The position numbers were made by a program, and so were the translations under genes. The notes under the pieces were generated by a model. The model was given only the letters and a program-made list of their open reading frames with translations. It searched no databases and had not been told where the DNA came from. Shown here in pieces: positions 16,953 through 25,437 of a DNA stretch of 39,329 bases (position 1 is its first letter; each line of letters starts with the position of its first letter). Where the stretch lies: positions 1 through 39,329 of the forward strand of contig NZ_JXYH01000032.1 of assembly GCF_001262635.1 (NCBI RefSeq), given 5' to 3'. The stretch is from Aestuariivita boseongensis. Its GTDB lineage: Bacteria; Pseudomonadota; Alphaproteobacteria; Rhodobacterales; Rhodobacteraceae.

Positions 16953-18220
16953 GGACCCGACACCGGGGTTGCGGTCAGTTGGTGCCCCTCGACGCCTGTT
17001 ATGCGCGCAGCAACAATCGCGCCTTCGGTCTGAGGGTCTGCAAAGCTGACTTCGGTGAATTGCGGGGTGCGGCCCATATTCGGGTTTTCCATCAGCACAG
17101 GATGATGTTGGCCCACCTGGTCGGCGAGATGCCGGGCGACCGCGCGGTCGCCCGCGGCGCGCAATTGCGCAGCCCGGTCCTTGATCGCGGCGCCATTCAC
17201 CTGGGGCATCCGCGCGGCGGGCGTGCCCTGGCGCGGGGAATAGGGAAACACGTGAAGCCAGGTGAGGCCGCATTCCTCGACCAGCTTCAGGGAGTTTTCG
17301 AAATGCGCCTCGGTCTCGGTCGGGAAACCGGCGATGATATCGGCCCCATAGGTCATATCAGGGCGCAGCCGCCGTGCGTCTTCACAAAAGCGGATGGCGT
17401 CGTCGCGCAGATGGCGACGTTTCATCCGTTTCAGGATCAGATCGTCACCATGCTGCAGTGACAGATGCAGATGCGGCATCAGGCGCGGTTCGGTGGCGAT
17501 AGCCTGCATCAGGTTTTCATCCACCTCGATGGAATCGATCGAACTGATGCGCAGCCTTGCCAGATCCGGCACCAGTTTAAGGATGCGCATGACCAGATCG
17601 CCCAGTTTCGGCTGCGCGGGTAGATCGGCCCCCCAGGAAGTCAGGTCCACTCCGGTCAGCACTACCTCGTTGTAACCGCGATCCACCAGCCGCTTGATCT
17701 GGTCCACCACAACGCCCGCCGGGACCGACCGCGAATTGCCCCGACCATAGGGAATGATGCAGAAGGTGCAGCGGTGATCGCAGCCGTTCTGCACCTGAAC
17801 ATAGGCGCGTGACCGTGTGCCGAATCCGTCGATCAGATGACCTGCGGTTTCGGTCACCGACATGATGTCATCGACCTGAAGCGCTTCGGTTTCGCCGATG
17901 AAATCCGCAGCGAGCTTGCCCCAGGTTTCGGGCTGCATCTTCTCGGTATTGCCGATGACGGCGTCGACCTCCTCCATGGCGGTGAAGGTCTCGGGCTCTG
18001 TCTGTGCAGCGCAGCCGGTGACGATCAGGCGTGCGTCCGGGTTTTCGCGGCGCAGCCTGCGGATTTCTTTGCGCGCCTTGCGCACGGCTTCGGCGGTGAC
18101 GGCGCAAGTGTTCACGACAACTGCGTTCTGCAAACCGGCCTGAGCCGACAGCTCTTTCATCGCCTCGGTCTCATATGCGTTGAGACGGCAGCCAAGGGTG
18201 GTGAAACGCGGTGCGGTCAT
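16931..18220 (-). CDS. mtaB: tRNA t6A37 methylthiotransferase (MtaB)
   Basis: The 429-residue protein is a radical SAM methylthiotransferase that converts t6A37 to ms2t6A37 in tRNAs reading ANN codons. The N-terminal UPF0004 domain has its three cluster cysteines at Cys11, Cys39 and Cys70. The radical SAM motif is Cys147-Cys151-Cys154 (CDHRCTFC) followed by [13 protein letters not shown]. The HxH segment [14 protein letters not shown] and a C-terminal TRAM-like part fit MtaB rather than MiaB. Its ATG overlaps the dapF stop (ATGA). The C-terminal residues SRFEAA are encoded by a hairpin that also serves as terminator. A link with the nearby tRNA-Lys, a t6A-bearing tRNA, is probably chance. Confidence 0.95.
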   Translation of the reverse strand: MTAPRFTTLGCRLNAYETEAMKELSAQAGLQNAVVVNTCAVTAEAVRKARKEIRRLRRENPDARLIVTGCAAQTEPETFTAMEEVDAVIGNTEKMQPETWGKLAADFIGETEALQVDDIMSVTETAGHLIDGFGTRSRAYVQVQNGCDHRCTFCIIPYGRGNSRSVPAGVVVDQIKRLVDRGYNEVVLTGVDLTSWGADLPAQPKLGDLVMRILKLVPDLARLRISSIDSIEVDENLMQAIATEPRLMPHLHLSLQHGDDLILKRMKRRHLRDDAIRFCEDARRLRPDMTYGADIIAGFPTETEAHFENSLKLVEECGLTWLHVFPYSPRQGTPAARMPQVNGAAIKDRAAQLRAAGDRAVARHLADQVGQHHPVLMENPNMGRTPQFTEVSFADPQTEGAIVAARITGVEGHQLTATPVSGPSRFEAA

Positions 18221-19050
18221 GTCAGACCTGCCAGAAATTCAGCGGTCAGAGTGGCGGTAAACACATGGGTGGAGGGCCCTGTCATCCAGACGCCATCCTC
18301 GGCCCAGTCCACATGCAGGGTGCCGCCATCCAGATCAATGCGCACTTTGCGCCCGGTCAGCCCGCGCCGCGCCGCGGCCACTGCCGTCGCGCAGGAGGAA
18401 GAGCCCGACGCCAGCGTCACACCCACGCCGCGCTCCCATACCCGCATGCGGATGTGATTCGGTCCGACAATCTGGGCGACCTGCACGTTGGTGCGTTCAG
18501 GGTACAGCGGGTGATGTTCATGCTCGGGGCCGAAGCTGGCCAGATCGATCGCATCGACGTCATCCACAAAGAAGGTGCAATGCGGGTTGCCCATGCCGGT
18601 TGCGACCGGGTCGCCCTCGATTGGCAGATGCAGCGTGTCCATGGCATGCGCAAGCGGGATCTCGTCCCACTCAAGCTGCGGCGCGCCCATGTTCACGGAT
18701 GTGATGCCGTCGCCCATGTCGCGCGCATAAAGATCGCCGCGATCGGTGGTCAGGTGAAGCGTCTTTGCGCCCGTCTGATCCATGATATGCCGCGCAATGC
18801 AGCGCGTGGCATTCCCGCAGGCCGCCGAGGTCGATCCGTCCGCGTTATAGAATGTCAGATGCGCGTCCCCCGCGCCGTTAGAGATCACGGCAAGCTGGTC
18901 AAACCCCACGCCACGGTGCCGGTCCCCCAGTGCCCGCGCCAGCGCGGGTGTTACCGGAATATCGCGCGCACGCGCGTCGACAACGACAAAGTCGTTGCCC
19001 AGCCCGTGCATTTTCATGAAGGGCAATCCGGTATCTGCGGGTTCAGCCAT
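18217..19050 (-). CDS. dapF: Diaminopimelate epimerase (DapF) with Ser at the second catalytic position
   Basis: The start ATG at 19050 (MAEPADTG) gives 277 residues; upstream ATG and TTG codons would add only 3 to 10 residues, and no ribosome-binding site decides between them. DapF interconverts LL- and meso-diaminopimelate for lysine and peptidoglycan. [33 protein letters not shown] with catalytic Cys78, [11 protein letters not shown] and WERG are all as expected. The second catalytic Cys, normally in ACGSGACA, is replaced: the sequence reads LASGSSSCA, so residue 215 is Ser (codon TCG). Whether this is a lineage variant or an altered enzyme cannot be told here. Coupled to mtaB by ATGA. Confidence 0.93.
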   Translation of the reverse strand: MAEPADTGLPFMKMHGLGNDFVVVDARARDIPVTPALARALGDRHRGVGFDQLAVISNGAGDAHLTFYNADGSTSAACGNATRCIARHIMDQTGAKTLHLTTDRGDLYARDMGDGITSVNMGAPQLEWDEIPLAHAMDTLHLPIEGDPVATGMGNPHCTFFVDDVDAIDLASFGPEHEHHPLYPERTNVQVAQIVGPNHIRMRVWERGVGVTLASGSSSCATAVAAARRGLTGRKVRIDLDGGTLHVDWAEDGVWMTGPSTHVFTATLTAEFLAGLT

Positions 19051-19116
19051 GGCGCGCATATAACGGCGGGCGGGGGGCAAATCCAGTCTGTCGCAGAAAA
19101 TCGCGTGCTTTGGGGC

Positions 19117-19145
19117 TTGACCGGGGGCGTCGGTGTTTCTAGTTA
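19117..19145 (+). promoter_or_regulatory. Candidate sigma-70 promoter for tRNA-Lys
   Basis: TTGACC (19117-19122), a 17-base spacer and TAGTTA (19140-19145) precede a GC-rich discriminator GCCCCCC. A G+C-rich discriminator is usual for stable RNA promoters under stringent control. GGGGGC (19123-19128) could also pair with GCCCCC (19146-19151). The tRNA begins about 108 bases past the predicted start, so a leader must be removed. Confidence 0.5.
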
Positions 19146-19259
19146 GCCCCCCTATCAGGACAGAACGTGTTGATAGCGCGACTTAAACGGTTGAAACCCA
19201 ATCCGGGTTCAGCGTAGAGAGCGCAAGCCGGTGACCAAACTGAGTCGCTGGATCAGAGT

Positions 19260-19335
19260 GGGCCGTTAGCTCAGTTGGTAGAGCAACTGACTTTTAATCA
19301 GTGGGTCGCAGGTTCGAATCCTGCACGGCTCACCA
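19260..19335 (+). tRNA. tRNA-Lys(UUU)
   Basis: A complete 76-base cloverleaf with encoded CCA. The acceptor GGGCCGT pairs with ACGGCTC (one G-U). The D arm contains AGCTCAGTTGGTAGAGCA. The anticodon stem ACTGA/TCAGT holds the loop CTTTTAA, anticodon TTT. The T loop is GGTTCGAATCC. The 3' end of this gene is the apparent insertion point of the island that follows: an integrase fragment stops 7 bases downstream. Confidence 0.97.
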
Positions 19336-19342
19336 CTGATCA

Positions 19343-19819
19343 TCAAATTTCCTTTCCCTGCTTGGGGTTGGTGTCAGAATTGACGAACCGCTTGGGAAGG
19401 TTCGCCAAATTGCGCTCGCCATTGGGGCGGGCGATCAGTTTTTCGATGGCGGGATCGGCCATGCCTTCTCGGCCAGTGGCCTCTGTATATCGCTGCACGA
19501 GGGCCAAAGTTTTGTGTCCCGTGACCGCGCCGATCTTTTGCGCTGTGGCTCCGGCTTCGGCCAAACGGCGCGCGCAGGCCTTGCGCAGCCCGTGGGCAGA
19601 GCACTGAGGCAGCTTGGCGTCCTCGGTCCAACGCTGCATCAGATTGCCCAGCCCACCGGCGGACCGCATCGTGCCTTTCTGGGTGGCCAGGAACGGACGA
19701 TCCTTCGGCAACTTGTCCAGCACTTCGGCCAAATCCGGGTGGATCGGCACGGAAACCAAAACCCCGTCAGACCTCTGCATTTCCTGCCGCCGGTTCTCGT
19801 TACGCCATTCGCGGCATAC
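19343..19819 (-). pseudogene. Tyrosine recombinase (phage-type integrase), C-terminal fragment
   Basis: From the first Met 145 residues can be read (158 with the frame up to the upstream stop). They match the catalytic domain end: HGLR with the second Arg of the site, GHKT with the conserved His, and the nucleophile Tyr in LVQRYTE. The N-terminal DNA-binding half and the first catalytic Arg are missing; an in-frame stop at 19820-19822 ends the frame upstream, so the gene is broken. It points toward the tRNA with its 3' end 7 bases past the CCA, the normal place for an island integrase. A second copy is at the right edge. Confidence 0.85.
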
Positions 19820-20130
19820 CTATGCTTATAGCTTTCCGCAGCGATAGAGAGATTGGGCGCCGGACGGGTGTCACACCCGCCGAGGAAGTCGTAGAATGGG
19901 TAGGCGCTGAAGCCTTGAAGGGATGAGGCGACATGCTGAGACTGGTGACGAGACAAAAAAACTCCGGAGGTTTCGAAGTCTGCCCAGCAAGACCAGGTCA
20001 AGAAAGCTTATGGATAGCTCGCAAAGTGATCGAACTCTGATCTGCATCCCGGCGAAGGGATTGACGAAAACCCTCTGGAGGTGTGCCCTGTTGTTATCAC
20101 AGCAATCCGTATCAAAAGGGATCCGAAGCA
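19820..20130. other. Intergenic, no gene seen
   Basis: This stretch between the integrase fragment and the NTF2-like gene has only short overlapping frames without family features. A 7-base inverted repeat CGGGTGT/ACACCCG (19865-19879) is present. Some of it is probably decayed integrase or island DNA. A ribosome-binding AAGGG at 20116-20120 serves the next gene. Confidence 0.4.
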
Positions 20131-20559
20131 GTGAACATTCATGAGTTTATGGCAGAGTATAAACGTGTCTGGGAAGATCAGGACTCTGAGGGCTTCTCCG
20201 CACTCTTCACTCCCAACGGACGTTACCATAACACGCCCTTCCAAGTTCAAGACACAGCGCAAGCTCGTGAAGCGTATTGGGATAGGATAAAGCTGCAGGA
20301 AGACATCGAACTCAATTACGAGGTGCTTTCCGAACTACCAAATGGCGGCATCGCTCATTGGAATGTGACTTACCAGGTTGCCTCAGAGGAGTTGTTTGAG
20401 ATTTGGGCGAAATCCACCGGAACAGGACTTCCGAAAAGAGAGCCTGGTGATCCATTGCCGCGTATGGAGTTAGACGGAACACTCGTCGCCAGATTTGCGC
20501 CAGACGGGCTCGCTGATGATGTGCGAATTTGGTGGCATTCAACACCTCAATCCATTTGA
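20131..20559 (+). CDS. SnoaL/NTF2-like small protein
   Basis: A GTG start at 20131 with AAGGG ten bases upstream gives 142 residues; an earlier in-frame GTG at 20083 lacks a ribosome-binding site. The segment VNIHEFMAEYKRVWEDQDSE, then FSALFTPNGRYHNTPF, is the usual first helix and strand of the SnoaL/NTF2 cone-shaped fold, and the C-terminal VARFAPDGLADDVRIWWH fits the last strands. Members act as enzymes (dehydratases, isomerases, cyclases) or small-ligand binding proteins, so no reaction is assigned. It converges on the oxygenase gene with 20 bases between stops, so they are not co-transcribed. Gene codon use is less G+C-rich than in the photosynthesis region. Confidence 0.75.
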   Translation: MNIHEFMAEYKRVWEDQDSEGFSALFTPNGRYHNTPFQVQDTAQAREAYWDRIKLQEDIELNYEVLSELPNGGIAHWNVTYQVASEELFEIWAKSTGTGLPKREPGDPLPRMELDGTLVARFAPDGLADDVRIWWHSTPQSI

Positions 20560-20579
20560 AAGTTTATTTGTTTGCCTGG

Positions 20580-21536
20580 TTAAGGCGAAGAAGTTTCAAC
20601 CTGGTGTGCGTCATAGCTCGCTTCCAACTCGCCCTTCAAAAACTCTCCGAAGTTCAAAGTTTCAAATCTTGAAGTGCCGGTCCCAGGAAGAGGGGCGATA
20701 TCGGTAGACACATGTGGATCAAAAAAGAACGGTACAGAATACCGCTCTCGCCCGGACGTGTTGATGACACGGTGCGGCGTGGACAGAAGCTGTCCATTGG
20801 AAAGGCGGTGCAACATGTCGCCTACATTAACGAGAAAAGCATTGTCGATGGGCGGTGCGTCCACCCAATCACCTGCCGGTGTCTGAACCTGCAAACCACC
20901 GACATCGTCTTGCGCCAATAGTGTCAAACACCCGAAGTCTTTGTGCGGTGCTGACCCGTACAGATCATTAGGCGCCTGCGGAGGCTGCGGCGGGTAGTGC
21001 AGCAGACGTAGCCAGATTGTTGGCGCTTCGAACGCATTGAGGATGGAACGGTCAGTGACGCCAAGGGCATCCAACGCCAGGCTCATCAGATTCTGGCCGA
21101 GTTCAGTCATCGCCTCTACGTAAGCTTCGCATACCTCTCGAAAACCATCGAGTGCAGGCCATTGGTTCGGGCCAGACAGATAGACATTGGTGTCTGTATC
21201 AGCGTCTTCGCGCATCATCATGAACGAGGCAGATTGGTTGGGTTTTGTCACCTCGGCGAGATCAGAGTTCACGTCTGTTGAGGTGTTTATGGCGATGTAG
21301 CCGCGATGATTCTTATCGAGCGCGATGGCTTGCTTTGTATCCTCTGGCAGCGCATGGAACTTCTTCGACGCATCAAAAACGGCCGCTAGCAAACCGGGAT
21401 CTATACCGTGGTTTATGACATAGCCGAACCCAGTTTCGCCATATGCTTTGGCAAACTCCAATGCGAGGCTGGTTGTGTCATCACCTTTGATGAGCGGGGC
21501 AAGATCAAGCACTGGAATTTCCGAAAATGCAGTCAT
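20580..21536 (-). CDS. 2-oxoglutarate/Fe(II) oxygenase, isopenicillin N synthase family
   Basis: The 318-residue protein starts IPVLDLAPLIKGDD and has the DIOX_N-type NHGID segment. The iron site is His198 and Asp200 in APHKDFG and His255 in STPHRVINT; Arg265 and Ser267 in RYSVPFF form the usual RxS motif that binds 2-oxoglutarate. It is therefore expected to be an active non-haem oxygenase. Family members hydroxylate or cyclise diverse small molecules; bacterial stand-alone copies often lack known substrates. No peptide synthetase or other antibiotic gene is near. It stands alone on the minus strand between the NTF2-like gene and the ACP operon, 492 bases from the latter. Confidence 0.88.
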   Translation of the reverse strand: MTAFSEIPVLDLAPLIKGDDTTSLALEFAKAYGETGFGYVINHGIDPGLLAAVFDASKKFHALPEDTKQAIALDKNHRGYIAINTSTDVNSDLAEVTKPNQSASFMMMREDADTDTNVYLSGPNQWPALDGFREVCEAYVEAMTELGQNLMSLALDALGVTDRSILNAFEAPTIWLRLLHYPPQPPQAPNDLYGSAPHKDFGCLTLLAQDDVGGLQVQTPAGDWVDAPPIDNAFLVNVGDMLHRLSNGQLLSTPHRVINTSGRERYSVPFFFDPHVSTDIAPLPGTGTSRFETLNFGEFLKGELEASYDAHQVETSSP

Positions 21537-22028
21537 TTTAGACCTTTAAGCGATTTCATGCAGGGGGTAACCATTTGGATAACCGCTGTCCGTTGAAATG
21601 CGTTTGGCGATCAGCGCTGTGGGGCTCCAAGGCAACGATATTCAGAAGCTCTGGCATGTGCGGCACGCTAGAACGGACGAACCCTACGATCAAGTTAAGG
21701 CCACCTGGAAGTGCGGCCCTCTACACTCCGAAACGCGGTTGTTCCAGCTGACTGCCAAACATGTTCAACAACGCTATTTGCGATCGCATCATCGCCCTAA
21801 GACGAAAAAGGAAGGGCAGGTACCGTTTGGAGGATTTTCAGTGTCGAGAAAACTCTTCGAAGCGCTCCATAACCAGACCTTCCAGCTCCTGATACTCGGC
21901 CCTAACTTTCTCATAAGCCCATCCTGATAGACATTTGCTTCTGAACTGATCTCCCCGCATCTGGTTCGGCTCGCCCGGATCAGTGCAGATTTCGTCTGAA
22001 AGTAGCCGATAACCAGTTGTTGATGCGG
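21537..22028. other. Intergenic region with possible gene remnant
   Basis: Nothing in this 492-base stretch can be called an intact gene. A plus-strand frame at 21598-21927 has no recognisable family. A minus-strand frame that looks protein-like is listed separately. The 5' side holds the promoter region of the oxygenase gene. Confidence 0.4.
21838..22014 (-). pseudogene. Possible 3' remnant or very small gene after the ACP
   Basis: Starting just past the ACP stop, one minus-strand frame stays open to a TGA at 21838-21840. It reads GYRLLSDEICTDPGEPNQ, then from an ATG at 21960 a 40-residue stretch ending LVMERFEEFSRH. The amphipathic, charged, Trp/Tyr-containing composition looks like a true protein C-terminus. 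There is no start codon upstream of 21960, so either a 40-residue protein is made or this is the tail of a lost gene. I recognise no family. Confidence 0.3.
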
Positions 22029-22274
22029 TTACGTGTGACTTTTGCGCAGGTACGCCACAGCCAAAGACAGCGTAGAAATTCTGGGATAGTCGACCTCGGG
22101 GACATCGACCCCCAACCTTTCATGAAGCGCTGTCACGAGGTTCAAGATGTCCATGGAATCCAGTCCGAGGTCGTCCTGAAGGTGGTCGTCATCGCCGATA
22201 TCCGCCGCATCTAGGTCAGGTGCAATCCTCGTCAGTTCTTCTACGAAAATCGCGCGCAAATCTTCTGTGGTCAT
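22029..22274 (-). CDS. Acyl carrier protein
   Basis: An 81-residue acidic protein of the ACP fold. The phosphopantetheine attachment is Ser40 in DDLGLDSMDILNLV, with the characteristic D-S-x-D core. Its ATG overlaps the stop of the E2 gene (ATGA), making it the last gene of the coupled acyl-CoA synthetase, E1, E2, ACP operon. Housekeeping AcpP normally sits with fabF/fabD, so this is an extra, specialised carrier. An ACP with a 2-oxoacid dehydrogenase suggests that an acyl group is passed to, or activated for, a carrier-bound product; this is inference. Confidence 0.92.
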   Translation of the reverse strand: MTTEDLRAIFVEELTRIAPDLDAADIGDDDHLQDDLGLDSMDILNLVTALHERLGVDVPEVDYPRISTLSLAVAYLRKSHT

Positions 22275-23440
22275 AGGTGTTCAGGATCCTTCATCCGGGC
22301 TTCAAATTCAGCGATGAACTGCGCGGCCCTGCGACCATCACTCACCCTGTGGTCCGCTGAAACCGTTACCGTCACCACGTGGCGTGGAACGATCTTTCCC
22401 CCCAGGACCCATGGCCGGACCGTTGGCGCACCAAGGCAGAGCAATGCCACTTGCGGTGGGAATATTACGCCCACCATAGCGTCCGCTCCCGTGTCGCCGA
22501 GGCTTGAAATCGTAATGGTGCCTTGCGTCATCTCGGAATTGCGGAGACGCCCCGCCCGGGCGCGGCTGACGATGTCGCGCATACCGGTCATTGTCTGGTG
22601 CAGGTCCATGCGATGCGCGTCCATGAGAGCCGGCGCGACAAGACCACCGCCACGCAGGGCCACAGCGACCGCTGCGTTGACTTCCTCCGAAGGATGGAAC
22701 ACGCCATCTGTACAATGCCCATTCATCTCCGGCACTTTCTCTGCCGCCATTGCGGCGCAGCGAACGAACAAGGCGCCGATAAGAAGCCGTTCGCTTGGAG
22801 GCACCGTCTGGTTGTACTCTCTCAGCCAAGTCATCGCGGGCTCAACGTCGATTGTCTGCGACAGGTAGAAATGCGGGATCGTTTGCTTTGAGCGCGTCAT
22901 TGAAGCTGCGATCGCCTTGCGCATTTCGTCAATTCGGCTGTTTTTTTCCGTCTTCTCCACACTCTTTTGCCCTGCCGCCTCGACATCAGCGAGGATGATC
23001 TCCCCGCCCGGAAACGAGCCGCTGAGTGTCCTCAAATCGACGTTTTTTTCTCGAGCTCGCAATCGTGCTGCCGGAGAGGCCCGGACGCCGTTTCCGGATG
23101 GCGGGGGTGTGGCAGGCGCTTTGGCATGGGCCTGTTCCGCGCGCCGAGGCTCGGAGGTTTCGATCTCTTGGGCGGGCAAAGAGAGATCATCGGGCGGCAT
23201 TTCGCCCGGTGCAAGGATTACCGCCAACGGAGCGCCCACGGGCAGTTCCGTCCCTGTTTCGCACAGGAGCGCGTGAACTGTGCCTTGCTCATAGCACTCG
23301 ATCTCGATCGCCCCCTTCTGGGTTTCGATGATGGCGATGACGTCGCCACGGCGCACAGTATCGCCCGGCGAGACCAGCCATTCCACCAAAGTGCCGGCTT
23401 CCATGTCCGAGCCGAGGGATGGGAGTGTGAAAACGGCCAT
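22271..23440 (-). CDS. 2-oxoacid dehydrogenase E2 (dihydrolipoamide acyltransferase)
   Basis: The 389-residue protein has one lipoyl domain (1-80) with the modified Lys42 in IETQKGAIEIE (the usual motif is ETDKA), a proline-rich linker, a peripheral subunit-binding domain (about 119-155, ASPAARLRAREKNVDL) and a catalytic domain (about 168-389). Catalytic His364 and Asp368 lie in DHRVSDG. It should form the core of a pyruvate or similar dehydrogenase complex with the E1 encoded upstream, whose stop overlaps its ATG by one base. No E3 (dihydrolipoamide dehydrogenase) gene is in the cluster, so the complex must borrow one from elsewhere. Confidence 0.93.
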   Translation of the reverse strand: MAVFTLPSLGSDMEAGTLVEWLVSPGDTVRRGDVIAIIETQKGAIEIECYEQGTVHALLCETGTELPVGAPLAVILAPGEMPPDDLSLPAQEIETSEPRRAEQAHAKAPATPPPSGNGVRASPAARLRAREKNVDLRTLSGSFPGGEIILADVEAAGQKSVEKTEKNSRIDEMRKAIAASMTRSKQTIPHFYLSQTIDVEPAMTWLREYNQTVPPSERLLIGALFVRCAAMAAEKVPEMNGHCTDGVFHPSEEVNAAVAVALRGGGLVAPALMDAHRMDLHQTMTGMRDIVSRARAGRLRNSEMTQGTITISSLGDTGADAMVGVIFPPQVALLCLGAPTVRPWVLGGKIVPRHVVTVTVSADHRVSDGRRAAQFIAEFEARMKDPEHL

Positions 23441-25437
23441 CAGCTCTTTCCCAAAACCGCTTTTGCGGCGGCAATGATCTTGTCAACTTGTGGTATCGCT
23501 GCGTCTTCAAGGTGTTTGGAGTAAGGGATGGGGACTTCTTCGGAACAAACCCGGCCAACGGGCGCATCCAGAGTCCAGAAAACCTGTTCCATGATCCGGG
23601 CCGAAATTTCTGCCGCAAGAGAACCGCTTCGCCAGCCCTCATCGACGATCACCGCCCGGCGCGTTTTGCCGACCGACGCCATGATCGTTGTATCATCCAA
23701 TGGTCGGAGGGACCGCAAATCCACAACCTCCGCCGAGATACCTTCCTCGGACAGGGCCTCTGCGGCATCCAGTGTTTTGTAGAGCGATCCTCCATAAGTA
23801 ATCAGGCTCAGATCCGACCCTTCTCGCCGGATCGCCGCAGCAGCGATATCGACCGGGCCGGCATTTACGTCCAGAGCACCCGAACGATTGTAGAGCATCA
23901 CATTCTCGAAGATCAGCACCGGATCGGGATCCTGCAACGCGGTCCACAACATTCCGCGCGCGTCTTCCAACGTCGCCGGTGCCAGCACCTTCAGACCTGG
24001 GATATGTGCATACCACCCCTCCAGACTGTGTGAGTGCTGGGCCGCCAGTTGCTTTCCAGCCCCGGTGGCCATTCGAATGACCAGCGGCACACCGAATTGA
24101 CCTCCGGACATATGCCGGATCGTTGCGGCAGTGTTCATGATCTGATCAAGGGCAAGAAGCGAGAAATTGACGGTCATCAACTCGACGATTGGCCGCATGC
24201 CCGCCGCCGCAGCCCCGATCCCCGCGCCGGTGAAACCGCTTTCCGACAGCGGGGTGTCCCGAATGCGGGTTTCGCCAAACTCATCCATCAGACCTTTCGA
24301 GACAGCATAACAACCACCATAGGCGCCAACATCTTCGCCCATCAGGAATACGCGGTCGTCCCGGATCATGGCATCACGCAGGCCTGCACGAACAGCATCC
24401 CGATAGGTGGTTTCGATGGTCTCGCCTGACAGGTGAGGAGCATCCGGCGGTTCAGGCTGCGGCCCCAACGTGTGCACATGAAGGCGGTCCACAGGCTCAT
24501 AAGTGCCGGCCTCGGCAAAAGCCACGGCGTCTGCGATTTCAATGTCAATTTCTGACTCGAGGTCTGCGATGTCTTTTTCGTGGATCAGGCCATTCTCAAG
24601 AAGCCAGCCCTGAAACCTGACCAATGGACCGCGCTGGCGCCAGTCTTCGACTTCGGACTTTTCCCGATAAAGCTGGGCATCGAACATTGAATGCGCGCGA
24701 AAGCGGTAGGTTTTGCATTCCAGAAAAACAGGTTTTCCGGTTTCCCGGATACTCTGGATCGCCTTTCTTGTGGCGGCCTCGACGCCAACCACGTCCATGC
24801 CGTCGACAGTGTGCGACGCCATCTCATAAGCGGCGGCCTTAACAGTCACGTTCGTTTGGGATTCAGTTCGCTCCAATGCGCTTCCCATCGCGTAACCATT
24901 GTTTTCGCAAATAAAAAGTACCGGCAAATCCCACAGCGCTGCGAGGTTCATAGCTTCATGGAACTCTCCTTCGGCCACTGCGCCCTCTCCGAAGAAACAT
25001 GCAGTCACGTTGGCCTCGCCTCGCATCCGGTCTGCCAGGGCCAGACCTGTGGCCAGAGGTAACCCGCCGCCTACAATTGCATTGCCCCCATAGAAATGCG
25101 TTCCGGCATCAAAAAGATGCATGGACCCGCCACGCCCCCCGGAACAGCCTTCGGCCTTTCCATACATTTCAGCCATCACCGTGGTCATCGGTACCCCGCG
25201 CACCAAAGCATGCCCGTGCTCGCGATAGGTGGCGACCACTCGGTCCTGTGCCTGCAGAACCGGGATTACGCCGGCGGCAATCGCTTCTTCACCATCATAA
25301 AGATGCAAGAAACCGCGGATCTTTTCCTGTGTGTAGAGCTCGGCACATTTGTCCTCGAATTTCCGGATGCGTATCATGTCGCGCAAAAGCGACAGAACAT
25401 GTGCACGGTCGAGGCGCGGCTTGTCGACTTTTGTCAT
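23440..25437 (-). CDS. 2-oxoacid dehydrogenase E1, alpha and beta fused
   Basis: A 665-residue fusion of two normally separate subunits. The alpha part (about 1-325) resembles AcoA/Pdh[41 protein letters not shown] and the thiamine site GEG (150-152) to NN (179-180). The beta part (about 340-665) resembles AcoB/Pdh[32 protein letters not shown] and the C-terminal [13 protein letters not shown]. It decarboxylates a 2-oxoacid, probably pyruvate or a related acid, and loads the acyl group on E2. The ATG overlaps the acyl-CoA synthetase stop (ATGA). Substrate specificity cannot be read by eye; acetoin is an alternative. Confidence 0.93.
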   Translation of the reverse strand: MTKVDKPRLDRAHVLSLLRDMIRIRKFEDKCAELYTQEKIRGFLHLYDGEEAIAAGVIPVLQAQDRVVATYREHGHALVRGVPMTTVMAEMYGKAEGCSGGRGGSMHLFDAGTHFYGGNAIVGGGLPLATGLALADRMRGEANVTACFFGEGAVAEGEFHEAMNLAALWDLPVLFICENNGYAMGSALERTESQTNVTVKAAAYEMASHTVDGMDVVGVEAATRKAIQSIRETGKPVFLECKTYRFRAHSMFDAQLYREKSEVEDWRQRGPLVRFQGWLLENGLIHEKDIADLESEIDIEIADAVAFAEAGTYEPVDRLHVHTLGPQPEPPDAPHLSGETIETTYRDAVRAGLRDAMIRDDRVFLMGEDVGAYGGCYAVSKGLMDEFGETRIRDTPLSESGFTGAGIGAAAAGMRPIVELMTVNFSLLALDQIMNTAATIRHMSGGQFGVPLVIRMATGAGKQLAAQHSHSLEGWYAHIPGLKVLAPATLEDARGMLWTALQDPDPVLIFENVMLYNRSGALDVNAGPVDIAAAAIRREGSDLSLITYGGSLYKTLDAAEALSEEGISAEVVDLRSLRPLDDTTIMASVGKTRRAVIVDEGWRSGSLAAEISARIMEQVFWTLDAPVGRVCSEEVPIPYSKHLEDAAIPQVDKIIAAAKAVLGKS

